Source: CAZSLC01 sp964607675
GTDB taxonomy: Bacteria > Bacteroidota > Bacteroidia > Bacteroidales > UBA932
Direction of reading: 5' to 3'
Length of the DNA: 48,420 bases
Assembly (NCBI GenBank): GCA_964607675.1
Contig: CAZSLC010000014.1
Span: 1 to 48,420 of the forward strand
Both the position numbers and the translations under genes were made by a program. Position 1 is the stretch's first letter. Each line of letters starts with the position of its first letter. The notes below the pieces were generated by a model, which ran no database searches, was not told the DNA's origin, and saw only the letters and a program-made list of their open reading frames with translations. Below, piece after piece: positions 9,044-17,174 of the stretch.

Positions 9044-9994
9044 CTAATAAACCAATCTTATATTATCTACCCATAGAGAATTGCCTATGTGTCCAATAAA
9101 TGCAGTATAGCACCCTGAAGAGAAGAACAATACTAAATGTGTCGGGGTATCATTTCCATCACCCCACCCCACCTCTACTATATCCTTTAATTCCCCTTTG
9201 CTATTAAAAGATCGATACGCCCCAACTGTTGGGAGAAGCCCTTGATATTCCTTATAATTTGGCTCTTTACTTAGATCTCCGTAAAAAACATCAAATCTTC
9301 TATCATTTATCCAACCTGGTGTGGTATGAGAAATTCTTTCATACACTGTCCCTATTCTCTTCGCAAAAATATTTCCATCCTCATCTTCCCACCTTTTCTG
9401 CAAATAGAGATACACTTGAGCATTATCACGCCCCTCCATTTCAGAACTCCCAAGCCCAAGGGCCTTAGTTACAATATTTTCATCAGAAACTAATGCCTTA
9501 TAATCAAAAATTAAAGCTTTAGGTTTTTTTGTAAATGGAATGCCTAATGAAACATATCCATACGGGTCATTCGCACTCCTTACTGGCTCAACAACACTTC
9601 CCAAAAAAAGTGACCCCGAAATAACTACTTTAATATTTATTAGCCCAATAACCTTAACTGTCTCCATTCTTGTATCAAGCCTGGCACACCACCCTTGATC
9701 TCTCCTCTCTGGAGCTGTCGTATTTGCCGCTTTAGCTACCCCTATAACATTTGCATAGGCATTTGAAACACCCCAAATAGTTTTACTGTAATCAAAAGCT
9801 TTATTAGCATATATCGTATCGGTTGGGGCAGGTACATATATGGTTTTGGTTTTCCCTCCAATAAGGGCAGATTCTTTAATATATCTTACTGCCCATGAAT
9901 TAAAATCTCCAAAAGGGATATGTTCAATCCTCTCCTGCCCAATTAGAACACCCCCATACATGAAAATAAATAACAAAAAACAAATCTTCTTCAT
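9044..9994 (-). CDS. PCMD-domain exported protein
   Basis: Exported protein of 316 aa with a signal peptide cleaved near residue 19 (LIG/QER). The C-terminal half matches the PCMD domain (putative carbohydrate metabolism domain, a lectin-like beta-sandwich common in Bacteroidetes): a segment SLGIPFTKKPKALIFDYK is followed at the end by LFFSSGCYTAFIG and SLWVDNIRLVY. No catalytic residues can be named. It lies 10 bases after mnmA on the same strand and is probably read from the same transcript, with no obvious functional link. Confidence 0.7.
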   Translation of the reverse strand: MKKICFLLFIFMYGGVLIGQERIEHIPFGDFNSWAVRYIKESALIGGKTKTIYVPAPTDTIYANKAFDYSKTIWGVSNAYANVIGVAKAANTTAPERRDQGWCARLDTRMETVKVIGLINIKVVISGSLFLGSVVEPVRSANDPYGYVSLGIPFTKKPKALIFDYKALVSDENIVTKALGLGSSEMEGRDNAQVYLYLQKRWEDEDGNIFAKRIGTVYERISHTTPGWINDRRFDVFYGDLSKEPNYKEYQGLLPTVGAYRSFNSKGELKDIVEVGWGDGNDTPTHLVLFFSSGCYTAFIGHIGNSLWVDNIRLVY

Positions 9995-10004
9995 TTGGAT
10001 AACT

Positions 10005-11234
10005 CTAAGAAATTACTCCACTACCTATCATCTCTAAATCATTATTATACCACACTGCAAACTGACCAGGTGTTATCCCTTTCTGATGCTTTTCAAACAA
10101 AATATACAATCCGCTCTCACATTGATACAAAGAGCATTTTTGCAGAGGCTGACGATACCTTATCCTAACCAGATAGTCTCCTTTCTGACCATTATTCAAT
10201 TTCAAATCCCTCCTTATCCAGTGCTCTTGATCATTGCCGATAAATAGAGCCTTCCTCAAAAGTCCAGGGTGACTATCCCCCTCCCCTACATAAATGGTAT
10301 TAGTTTCAATATCTGTAGAAATAATAAATAATGGTAATTTGTGTCCCCCTATGTTGAGCCCTTTACGTTGTCCAATTGTATAGTACTGAGCTCCTATATG
10401 CTTACCTATCAACTTCCCATCCCCCTCCTTATAATGATATACCCTCGAAAGAGCTTCCAACCTACTTTGGGAAATCTCCCCCCCATCCCTATCGCAACCA
10501 GCATATCCAGGATAACCATCTAATTGAGAATAAAATGAATGGAAAATTTCAACTACATTCCCCTCTTTTGTGGCTAATTTCTGCTGTAAGAAAACAGGCA
10601 AATCCACCTTCCCAACAAAACAAATTCCTTGCGAATCCTTTTTCTGAGCACTTGGTAGTCCAGCTTCGGCAGCAATTTTTCGCACCATGGGTTTAGCAAT
10701 GTCCCCTATCGGGAAAATGGCTTTGGAGAGCTGCTCTTGAGTGAGTTGACATAAGAAATAGGATTGGTCCTTATTTGGATCGCTACCTGCGAATATCTGA
10801 TTTATAACAGATCCGTCTGCTGCCTCAACCTCACCCCTTCTGCAATAGTGCCCAGTTGCCACATAGTCTGCCCCCAAATCAGAAGCACTCTTTAAAAAGG
10901 CATCAAATTTTATTTTGCTGTTGCACAGGACATCAGGATTAGGGGTACGCCCTCTTGAATATTCATCAAACATATAATCAACTACCTGTTTCCTATATGT
11001 ATCGGAGAGGTCTATAAAATGAAATGGTATCCCTATTTTTTTAGCTACCATCTTGGCCACATTAAGATCCTCCTCCCACTCGCACTCGCCATGGAGGGTA
11101 CCAGTCGTGTCGTGCCAATTTTGCATAAAAAGGGCAAATACATCATACCCTTGGTCCTTTAGGAGCAAAGCAGCTACAGATGAATCAACCCCTCCAGAGA
11201 GGCCAACTGCAATTTTCTTACCTTTTAAATTCAT
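10005..11234 (-). CDS. mnmA: tRNA-specific 2-thiouridylase MnmA
   Basis: Puts sulfur on C2 of the wobble uridine U34 in tRNA(Lys/Glu/Gln). Seen: an N-terminal PP-loop GLSGGVDSS (about residues 10-18), the catalytic Cys in NPDVLCNSKIKF, the second catalytic Cys in GICFVGK, and a C-terminal beta-barrel domain. The start at 11234 (MNLKGKKIAVG, 409 aa) fits the family; an upstream ATG at 11252 would precede the candidate -7 box. That box ends only four bases before the ATG, suggesting a very short or absent leader. It diverges from trkH. Confidence 0.95.
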   Translation of the reverse strand: MNLKGKKIAVGLSGGVDSSVAALLLKDQGYDVFALFMQNWHDTTGTLHGECEWEEDLNVAKMVAKKIGIPFHFIDLSDTYRKQVVDYMFDEYSRGRTPNPDVLCNSKIKFDAFLKSASDLGADYVATGHYCRRGEVEAADGSVINQIFAGSDPNKDQSYFLCQLTQEQLSKAIFPIGDIAKPMVRKIAAEAGLPSAQKKDSQGICFVGKVDLPVFLQQKLATKEGNVVEIFHSFYSQLDGYPGYAGCDRDGGEISQSRLEALSRVYHYKEGDGKLIGKHIGAQYYTIGQRKGLNIGGHKLPLFIISTDIETNTIYVGEGDSHPGLLRKALFIGNDQEHWIRRDLKLNNGQKGDYLVRIRYRQPLQKCSLYQCESGLYILFEKHQKGITPGQFAVWYNNDLEMIGSGVIS

Positions 11235-11238
11235 CCTA

Positions 11239-11246
11239 CAAATATA
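11239..11246 (-). promoter_or_regulatory. -7 promoter box TATATTTG for mnmA
   Basis: Exact TAnnTTTG match whose last base is four bases from the mnmA ATG. No -33 TTTG was found at the right distance, so the assignment is tentative. Confidence 0.4.
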
Positions 11247-11265
11247 AAACATTTCATTATTTTTT

Positions 11266-11273
11266 TAACTTTG
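11266..11273 (+). promoter_or_regulatory. -7 promoter box TAACTTTG for trkH-like gene
   Basis: Exact TAnnTTTG match, 12 bases before the GTG at 11286 and 18 before the ATG at 11292. It diverges from the mnmA promoter about 20 bases away. Confidence 0.55.
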
Positions 11274-11291
11274 TATTAAAAGATAGTGCAA

Positions 11292-13097
11292 ATGATGCGG
11301 TACATTTTCAACAAATCACTAAAAAGGCTCCTTAGAAATATTGATATAGTTGTCAATGTCATCACTTTTATTTGCAGTATTATTGGGATTATAATCGGAG
11401 CCTATCTTTTTGGCTTCAGGACAGAGGCATCTTATATCGAAAAGGCATTAAAGATTTTTAATATTCTTATTACAATTTTCACCATTGCATCAATACGTGA
11501 GACAATAATAAGCTGCATATCTACCAATTACAACAAGCCATTAATTGTAAAATGGACTTTTACACTTTTATTATGCTCCACCCTCCTCTTAATCATCGAT
11601 AATAAATATCAACTGGGGTTGTTTAATATGTCACATAAATTCCTCAGCATTATTACCATATCCATGGTTAGCATAGCATCGTTTGGTGAACTATCACATG
11701 GGATTATCAGATTGATGACAAAAATTGTAAACCCAATGGCAATATTTGCATCAAGTTTTTTAATTCTTATAATAATAGGAGCTGCTTTTCTCTCTTTCCC
11801 CAACTCCACATATGGGGAGGGCAACATCTCCATCATTGATGCTCTCTTTGTAAGCACCTCTGCCACTTGTGTTACTGGACTTTGCTCTGTACCATTCACC
11901 GAGACCTTTACTTTATATGGACAAATAGTGGTACTGTTTCTAATTCAAATTGGGGGACTTGGAGTGGTGACACTGACATCATTCTTTGCATTATCGCTGA
12001 TGGGGGCACTTCCCTTCAACAGCAGTCTGATGATAAGGGATCTCATTTCTGAAGATAATTCAAATAGCATCTCAGGGCTGGTTATTAGAATTGTATCCAC
12101 TACATTAGCAATAGAGGCAGTTGGTGCCCTGATGATCTTTATCACTACAAGCAACAACCTCATTGGTACTTTTGCCGATAGATTATATTTTTCTGTATTT
12201 CATTCTATATCTGCATTTTGCAATGCAGGCTTCACTATACATCAAGGGGGGCTTGGTGCTCCAGATCTCATTAATAACAATTTTTTTTACTATATCATTT
12301 CGTTTTTGATTATTTTTGGAGGAATCGGATTTCCTATTTATTCTAATATTTTTAAAATTATATCTAAAAAAATTAAAAATTTAATAAGATTTATTTCTAA
12401 AAAAAGGGTCAATAGGAATATCCACCAGTGGGATTTAAATTCATCAGTTGTCATTAAAACCACATTTGCCCTATTGCTATTTGGCACCCTCTATTTTCTT
12501 GTCTTTGAATGGAATGGTATGCTTGCTGGATTGTCCATCGAAGGGAAAATTGCACAAGCTTTCTTCAACGCTGTACTTCCAAGAACCGCTGGATTTTCTA
12601 GTCAGGATATCTCCAACCTCGCTCCCACTACATTTATTGTCATTATTCTTCTTATGTGGATTGGAGGTGCTCCACAATCTACCGCTGGTGGAATTAAGGT
12701 CACAACATTTTGGATGATGATAAGAAATGCCCTTTGCCAAATAAAAGGGATAAACAGAGTAGAAATGAGGCAAAGAGAGGTATCCCAACTCTCAACCAAT
12801 AGGGCATTTGCCACGGTAGTGATAAGTCTCATAACAATTGTCATTGCTTATTTTTTACTATTATTTACCGATGGTGGCTTAGAACCAAGAAAATTATTAT
12901 TTGAAGTAATATCTGCCCTTGGGACTGTGGGATCAAGTATGGGGGTTACAGAAAGCCTCTCTGAGCTTGGGAAAATAATTATCACCATTGTGATGTTCAT
13001 AGGTAGAATTGGATTTATTACAATACTTGCTTCATTTGTGAAACAAGATAAATACTTGAATTACCGCTATCCGAGCGGACACATATTAATTAACTAA
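11292..13097 (+). CDS. TrkH/KtrB-type potassium uptake membrane subunit
   Basis: Potassium-translocating subunit (601 aa from the ATG at 11292; a GTG at 11286 is also possible). The four half-filter segments of the Trk/Ktr family are visible: SATCVTGLC, SAFCNAGFT, LPRTAGFSS and ALGTVGSSM, each between hydrophobic helices. It carries about four extra N-terminal membrane segments compared with KtrB (roughly residues 15-150). The next gene, 10 bases downstream, is the RCK regulatory subunit, so the pair forms one uptake system. Confidence 0.93.
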   Translation: MMRYIFNKSLKRLLRNIDIVVNVITFICSIIGIIIGAYLFGFRTEASYIEKALKIFNILITIFTIASIRETIISCISTNYNKPLIVKWTFTLLLCSTLLLIIDNKYQLGLFNMSHKFLSIITISMVSIASFGELSHGIIRLMTKIVNPMAIFASSFLILIIIGAAFLSFPNSTYGEGNISIIDALFVSTSATCVTGLCSVPFTETFTLYGQIVVLFLIQIGGLGVVTLTSFFALSLMGALPFNSSLMIRDLISEDNSNSISGLVIRIVSTTLAIEAVGALMIFITTSNNLIGTFADRLYFSVFHSISAFCNAGFTIHQGGLGAPDLINNNFFYYIISFLIIFGGIGFPIYSNIFKIISKKIKNLIRFISKKRVNRNIHQWDLNSSVVIKTTFALLLFGTLYFLVFEWNGMLAGLSIEGKIAQAFFNAVLPRTAGFSSQDISNLAPTTFIVIILLMWIGGAPQSTAGGIKVTTFWMMIRNALCQIKGINRVEMRQREVSQLSTNRAFATVVISLITIVIAYFLLLFTDGGLEPRKLLFEVISALGTVGSSMGVTESLSELGKIIITIVMFIGRIGFITILASFVKQDKYLNYRYPSGHILIN

Positions 13098-13107
13098 AAA
13101 TAATCAT

Positions 13108-13785
13108 ATGAGATACATCGTAGTAGGATTAGGTAAATTAGGCTCCATTGTAGCTGAAGAATTCACACAAATGGGCAATGAAGTGATAGGGGTTGACAAA
13201 GACATAGAAAGGGTTGAAAAGATAAAATCAAAGATATCAACGGCAATATGTATGAATATTACCGACTCAACATGCCTTAACGCCCTTCCACTTAAAGGAG
13301 TGTTTGCAATAATCATCACCATTAGTAAAGATATCGGAGATTGTCTCACTACCTACAGTATTTTGAAAGAGATAAAAAATGCAAAAATCTATGTCCGCGT
13401 CGCAGATGATATTCAGGCGTCCATTATGAAATCATTGGGAATTACTAATATTATCTTTCCAGAGAGGGAATCAGCACGAAGATATGCGATGTCACTCGAA
13501 ATTCCCAATTTTATTAGTTCCTACCATATCGATGATGATCACTACATAGTGCAATTACAGGTTCCTTCAGGACTTATCGGATATAAAGTGGATAAAGAGG
13601 AGTTCAATAGAAAATTTAAATTGAAATTTATAGCTGTTAAAAGGGGGATACCTACTGACAATGCCCTTGGTATTAAACACAATGAATTCAGTGCCTTAGA
13701 AGATAATGATGAAATTGTCCTTCAAGACAATGATATTATTGTTTTATATGGACACTACAAAGATTTAAATGATTTTTATATATAA
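13108..13785 (+). CDS. TrkA/KtrA-type RCK regulatory subunit of potassium uptake
   Basis: Cytoplasmic gating subunit of 225 aa. Seen: an RCK-N Rossmann domain starting YIVVGLGKLGSIVAEEF (GxGxxG nucleotide site, about residues 3-19) with VDKD ending the second strand, and a C-terminal RCK-C domain (about 140-225). It has one RCK-N/RCK-C unit, like KtrA, rather than the duplicated TrkA of E. coli. It follows the membrane subunit by 10 bases. Confidence 0.93.
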   Translation: MRYIVVGLGKLGSIVAEEFTQMGNEVIGVDKDIERVEKIKSKISTAICMNITDSTCLNALPLKGVFAIIITISKDIGDCLTTYSILKEIKNAKIYVRVADDIQASIMKSLGITNIIFPERESARRYAMSLEIPNFISSYHIDDDHYIVQLQVPSGLIGYKVDKEEFNRKFKLKFIAVKRGIPTDNALGIKHNEFSALEDNDEIVLQDNDIIVLYGHYKDLNDFYI

Positions 13786-13809
13786 TAGAGATACAAAAGA
13801 ATTTTTTTA

Positions 13810-13817
13810 TATCTTTG
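13810..13817 (+). promoter_or_regulatory. -7 promoter box TATCTTTG for SRP RNA
   Basis: Exact TAnnTTTG match, with transcription expected near 13821, exactly at the 5' end of the SRP RNA. Confidence 0.6.
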
Positions 13818-13820
13818 TCG

Positions 13821-13921
13821 CTGGGTAAGTCATACACGACCAGCTCCTACTTAACTCCCCCAGGGTCGGAAGGCAGCAAGGGTACAGTGGTTGTAGCGGT
13901 GCGATGTATTCAGCTTACCCT
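13821..13921 (+). ncRNA. ffs: Signal recognition particle RNA (4.5S type)
   Basis: Small bacterial SRP RNA of about 100 bases. The conserved apical core GGTCGGAAGGCAGCAAGG is present (starts near 13864), including the GGAA-type tetraloop and the asymmetric bulge that bind Ffh. The ends pair: GGGTAAG (13823-13829) with CTTACCC (13914-13920). Promoter box and T-run flank it at the expected positions. Confidence 0.95.
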
Positions 13922-13929
13922 TTTTTTTT
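13914..13929 (+). terminator. T-run terminator of SRP RNA
   Basis: Nine consecutive T follow the closing stem of the SRP RNA, so the RNA's own terminal helix acts as the terminator hairpin. The next gene starts only seven bases later. Confidence 0.65.
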
Positions 13930-13935
13930 GCAAAA

Positions 13936-14643
13936 ATGTCAATAGCAAATCAAATAATTGGTCAATTTCAAGACCTTGCAAATCAAGAAGAGTCCATCAA
14001 TCTATCAAGATTTTTCAAATGTGGCAATGGTGAATATGGAGAGGGTGACATTTTTCTCGGTATTAAAGTTCCTCAAACAAGAAAATTAGTAAAACAATAC
14101 TACAACCAACTCTCATTTCAAGATCTCGGCATCTTGGTTACCTCCAAATATCACGAAATTCGTCTTTTTGCACTTTTATCTCTTGTTGCACTTTATGATA
14201 AAAGTAAGTCACCCATTTTTAAGGAGAAATGTATTAATTTTTATCTCTCACATACTAAATATATCAACAATTGGGATCTTGTAGATTTATCGTGCTACAA
14301 ACTCCTTGGCAATTGGATATATGACAAAGAGCGCACGATCCTTTACTCCCTCGCTAAAAGTGGATATCTTTGGGAAGAGAGGATAGCCATAGTTTCATGC
14401 ATAACTCTTGTCAAGAGAGGCGATTTTAAAGAATGTATTAACATATCAGAAATACTTATAAACCATCCACATGACCTAATACACAAAGCAATAGGGTGGA
14501 TATTAAGGGAGATGGGAAAAGTTGACAAGAATGCCTTAATAGATTTTCTATCAACCCATTACAACAAGCTACATAGGACCTCACTTCGCTATGCCATTGA
14601 GAGGTTCCCAGAGGAAGAGAGGCAGTTGTGGCTCAGAAAATAG
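13936..14643 (+). CDS. AlkD-like DNA alkylation repair HEAT-repeat protein
   Basis: Protein of 235 aa from the DNA-alkylation-repair (AlkD/AlkC) family, which removes alkylated bases through a HEAT-like helical scaffold. Seen: KVPQTRKLVKQYYNQL near residues 42-57, NNWDLVDLSCYKLLG near 111-125 and AIGWILREMGK near 182-192, segments typical of the family; AlkD homologues are 220-240 aa. The ATG lies seven bases after the SRP T-run, so transcription must come from readthrough or an unseen internal promoter. Its 3' end abuts cdd convergently. Confidence 0.85.
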   Translation: MSIANQIIGQFQDLANQEESINLSRFFKCGNGEYGEGDIFLGIKVPQTRKLVKQYYNQLSFQDLGILVTSKYHEIRLFALLSLVALYDKSKSPIFKEKCINFYLSHTKYINNWDLVDLSCYKLLGNWIYDKERTILYSLAKSGYLWEERIAIVSCITLVKRGDFKECINISEILINHPHDLIHKAIGWILREMGKVDKNALIDFLSTHYNKLHRTSLRYAIERFPEEERQLWLRK

Positions 14644-15117
14644 TTAAATATTATCAAATGCAAATGGAAGAATATCTGAAATTGAATTAAAAATCAAATA
14701 TTTATTTTTACTGCCAAGAATCACTTTAATATCGTTCCCACCCCTCTTTTGCGACTCTATCATTACCTGCCTACAAGCTCCACAAGGGGCAGCTGGCATT
14801 GCTACTATTTGTCCTTTTTGCTTTGCTAATATGGCAATGGCAACTATAGGATCGTTGGGGAAATTTGCATTCGCAGAAAAAATTGCAGTCCTTTCAGCAC
14901 ACAATCCTGATGGATATGCTGCGTTCTCTTGGTTTGCGCCAAGAACTATTCTGCCGCTTTTAAGTCGCACTGCCGCTCCAACATTAAAATGAGAATAAGG
15001 GGCATAAGAACCACCTACCGCCTCTTCTGCCTTTTCTATGAGTTCTCTATCTTCATCAAAGAGCTCTGTGAGAGACGAAAACTCTGAATAAAAAATAATC
15101 TGTTCCTTTCTAACCAT
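14644..15117 (-). CDS. cdd: Cytidine deaminase
   Basis: Zinc enzyme that deaminates cytidine/deoxycytidine to uridine in pyrimidine salvage. Seen: the substrate-binding HFNVGAAV segment, the zinc motif CAERTAIF (catalytic Glu), and the second zinc motif PCGACRQ. At 157 aa it is the short, tetrameric type. Its stop directly abuts the stop of the convergent AlkD-like gene. A divergent promoter box at 15138-15145 serves it. Confidence 0.95.
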   Translation of the reverse strand: MVRKEQIIFYSEFSSLTELFDEDRELIEKAEEAVGGSYAPYSHFNVGAAVRLKSGRIVLGANQENAAYPSGLCAERTAIFSANANFPNDPIVAIAILAKQKGQIVAMPAAPCGACRQVMIESQKRGGNDIKVILGSKNKYLIFNSISDILPFAFDNI

Positions 15118-15137
15118 TTCTATCTAAATAATTCTTA

Positions 15138-15145
15138 CAAATGTA
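15138..15145 (-). promoter_or_regulatory. -7 promoter box TACATTTG for cdd
   Basis: Exact TAnnTTTG match on the minus strand, 20 bases before the cdd ATG. Confidence 0.5.
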
Positions 15146-15158
15146 TAAAATTAATTGC

Positions 15159-15166
15159 TACTTTTG
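15159..15166 (+). promoter_or_regulatory. -7 promoter box TACTTTTG for glucosaminidase gene
   Basis: Exact TAnnTTTG match ending three bases before the ATG at 15170. If used, the message would be leaderless. No -33 TTTG is evident, so this is tentative. Confidence 0.4.
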
Positions 15167-15169
15167 TCC

Positions 15170-16123
15170 ATGCTTAGATTTGTTTTCCTTCTCTTGCTCA
15201 TCCTATTTCCCTGCTCTGCTTCTGCAAAGAAAGATAGCGGGAGGGAGGCTTACATCAACCAATATAAAGAAATAGCCATTAAACAGATGCAAATCTATGG
15301 AATTCCTGCCAGCATTACCTTAGCTCAGGGTTGTCTTGAATCAATGGATGGAAAATCGTTACTTGCCACCAAGGGTAATAACCATTTTGGAATTAAATGC
15401 CATGACTGGAAGGGTGGTACCATATACAAGGATGATGATAAAAAGAATGAGTGTTTCAGAAAGTACGATTCAGCAGAAGAATCATATAAAGATCACAGCA
15501 TTTTTTTAAGATTCAGAGATAGATATGCTTTTTTATTTGAGTTCTCACCTACAGACTATACTAGTTGGAGCCATGGTCTAAAAAAAGCAGGATATGCAAC
15601 AGATCCCAAATATGCCTCAAGACTCATAAGTATAATTGAAGAGTATAAATTATACGATTTCGACAGAGAGGCTCTAAAGAATTATGAAGACCTAATTCCA
15701 CCCACCCCTGCACAGCTTGAAGCGATTAAGGAGTACAAGCCAGCCACTACCTCCCCACTATACAAATATAACAACTTAAGAAAATTGTACCTTCAAAATG
15801 GAGTTGTCTTTTTAATCGCAAATGATAATGATACATATGAATCAATTGCGGATGGATTTAATCTCTTCAAGGGTGAAATTCTTAGATTCAATGATTTAAA
15901 ACAATCCGAACCTCTCCACAAAGGGACTATTGTCTATCTACAATCTAAGAAAAACAATGCAGCAAAACACATAGATATGCACATTGCCGAAGAGGGAGAA
16001 ACTTATTATGCCATCTCGCAAAGGTATGGTGTCAAACTTAAAAAAATATTAAAATATAACATGCTCTCATCAAAAGATATATCACCAAGAGAAGGAGAGG
16101 CTGTAATATTGAGAAAGCATTAA
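15170..16123 (+). CDS. Secreted glucosaminidase with LysM domain
   Basis: Peptidoglycan hydrolase (317 aa). Seen: a signal peptide (about 1-18, ending SASA), a glucosaminidase domain (about 22-165) with the catalytic Glu in LAQGCLES and the NNHFGIKCHDW segment, and C-terminal LysM-like modules for cell-wall binding (one clear at the end, around GETYYAISQRYGVKLKKIL, and a degenerate one before it). The ATG at 15170 is chosen over an upstream TTG because it gives a complete signal peptide and lies after the promoter box. MltG follows after 10 bases. Confidence 0.9.
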   Translation: MLRFVFLLLLILFPCSASAKKDSGREAYINQYKEIAIKQMQIYGIPASITLAQGCLESMDGKSLLATKGNNHFGIKCHDWKGGTIYKDDDKKNECFRKYDSAEESYKDHSIFLRFRDRYAFLFEFSPTDYTSWSHGLKKAGYATDPKYASRLISIIEEYKLYDFDREALKNYEDLIPPTPAQLEAIKEYKPATTSPLYKYNNLRKLYLQNGVVFLIANDNDTYESIADGFNLFKGEILRFNDLKQSEPLHKGTIVYLQSKKNNAAKHIDMHIAEEGETYYAISQRYGVKLKKILKYNMLSSKDISPREGEAVILRKH

Positions 16124-16133
16124 AATAGTAGAG

Positions 16134-17174
16134 ATGAATAAAGGTATAAAAATTTTAATTATTAGCATTAGCTGCTTATCTCTCATTGCCCTTATTTGGG
16201 GGGTGAATTACTATATTACCTTTAAAAAAGGTAATGTCGTAAAAAATGATGTCTTGTATGTTTATCGCTCCTATAGCTATGAACAAATGATGGATACATT
16301 AAAGAGTCATAGTACAATAAAGAATTGGAAAAGTTTAGAAAGGGCTGCAAAAAAAATGAAACTTTCTGCCTCTTTCAAACCAGGAAGATATCAATTAAAA
16401 GAGGGAATGAACAACACTCTGATTGTACGAACCATTCTTTTTGGTTGGCAAACTCCAAGAAATATTGTTTTCCAAGGTTATGCAAGAGACTATGGAAGGC
16501 TTGCTCTCGCTCTATCCAATTGGTTCGAAGCAGATTCAACTTCATTTGCTAAATGTCTTAACGATAGTACAATAATGAAAAAATATGACTTCAACAAAGA
16601 GACTTTTCTTGGTATGTTCATACCAAATACATACCAGCTATATTGGACAACAGAGCCAGAGAAGGTTGTTGAACGTTTTTACACAGAATATAACAAATTC
16701 TGGAATGAATCAAGATTAGGAAAGGCTAAGGCCATTGGTCTAAGTCCAAAGCAAGTTATGACACTCGCATCAATAGTGACAGAGGAGAGCAATTATGCTC
16801 CTGAGCAACCAATTATTGCTGGCGTTTATATGAATCGTCTAAAAAAAGGGATGCTTCTGCAAGCAGATCCGACAATAAGATATGTTGTTTATCAGAGTGA
16901 GCCAGGGGTGAAAAGGATACTTTACAAGCATCTAAAGATAGACTCCCCATACAATACATACCGATACAAAGGGCTACCTCCAGGGCCAATTATCACCCCA
17001 CCTATTTGTGCTATTGAATCTGTCCTTAATTACGAAAAACACAATTATATCTATTTTTGTGCAAAACCAGAATTTGATGGAACACATTCATTCACTGCTT
17101 CATACTCTCAACATTTGAGAAATGCAAAAGCATATCAAAAGGCATATAAAGTGATGATGGATGCTAAAAACTAA
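16134..17174 (+). CDS. mltG: Endolytic peptidoglycan transglycosylase MltG
   Basis: Inner-membrane lytic transglycosylase (346 aa) that cuts nascent glycan strands and is thought to end their elongation. Seen: an N-terminal membrane helix (about 6-28), a LysM-like region, then the YceG catalytic core with LASIVTEESNYAPEQ (catalytic Glu within the EE pair, about residues 213-227), GVYMNRL, LQADPTIRY, and the closing YKGLPPGPI and HSFTASYSQH segments. It forms a cell-wall pair with the upstream glucosaminidase. Its 3' end overlaps the convergent ctpA by 11 bases. Confidence 0.93.
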   Translation: MNKGIKILIISISCLSLIALIWGVNYYITFKKGNVVKNDVLYVYRSYSYEQMMDTLKSHSTIKNWKSLERAAKKMKLSASFKPGRYQLKEGMNNTLIVRTILFGWQTPRNIVFQGYARDYGRLALALSNWFEADSTSFAKCLNDSTIMKKYDFNKETFLGMFIPNTYQLYWTTEPEKVVERFYTEYNKFWNESRLGKAKAIGLSPKQVMTLASIVTEESNYAPEQPIIAGVYMNRLKKGMLLQADPTIRYVVYQSEPGVKRILYKHLKIDSPYNTYRYKGLPPGPIITPPICAIESVLNYEKHNYIYFCAKPEFDGTHSFTASYSQHLRNAKAYQKAYKVMMDAKN

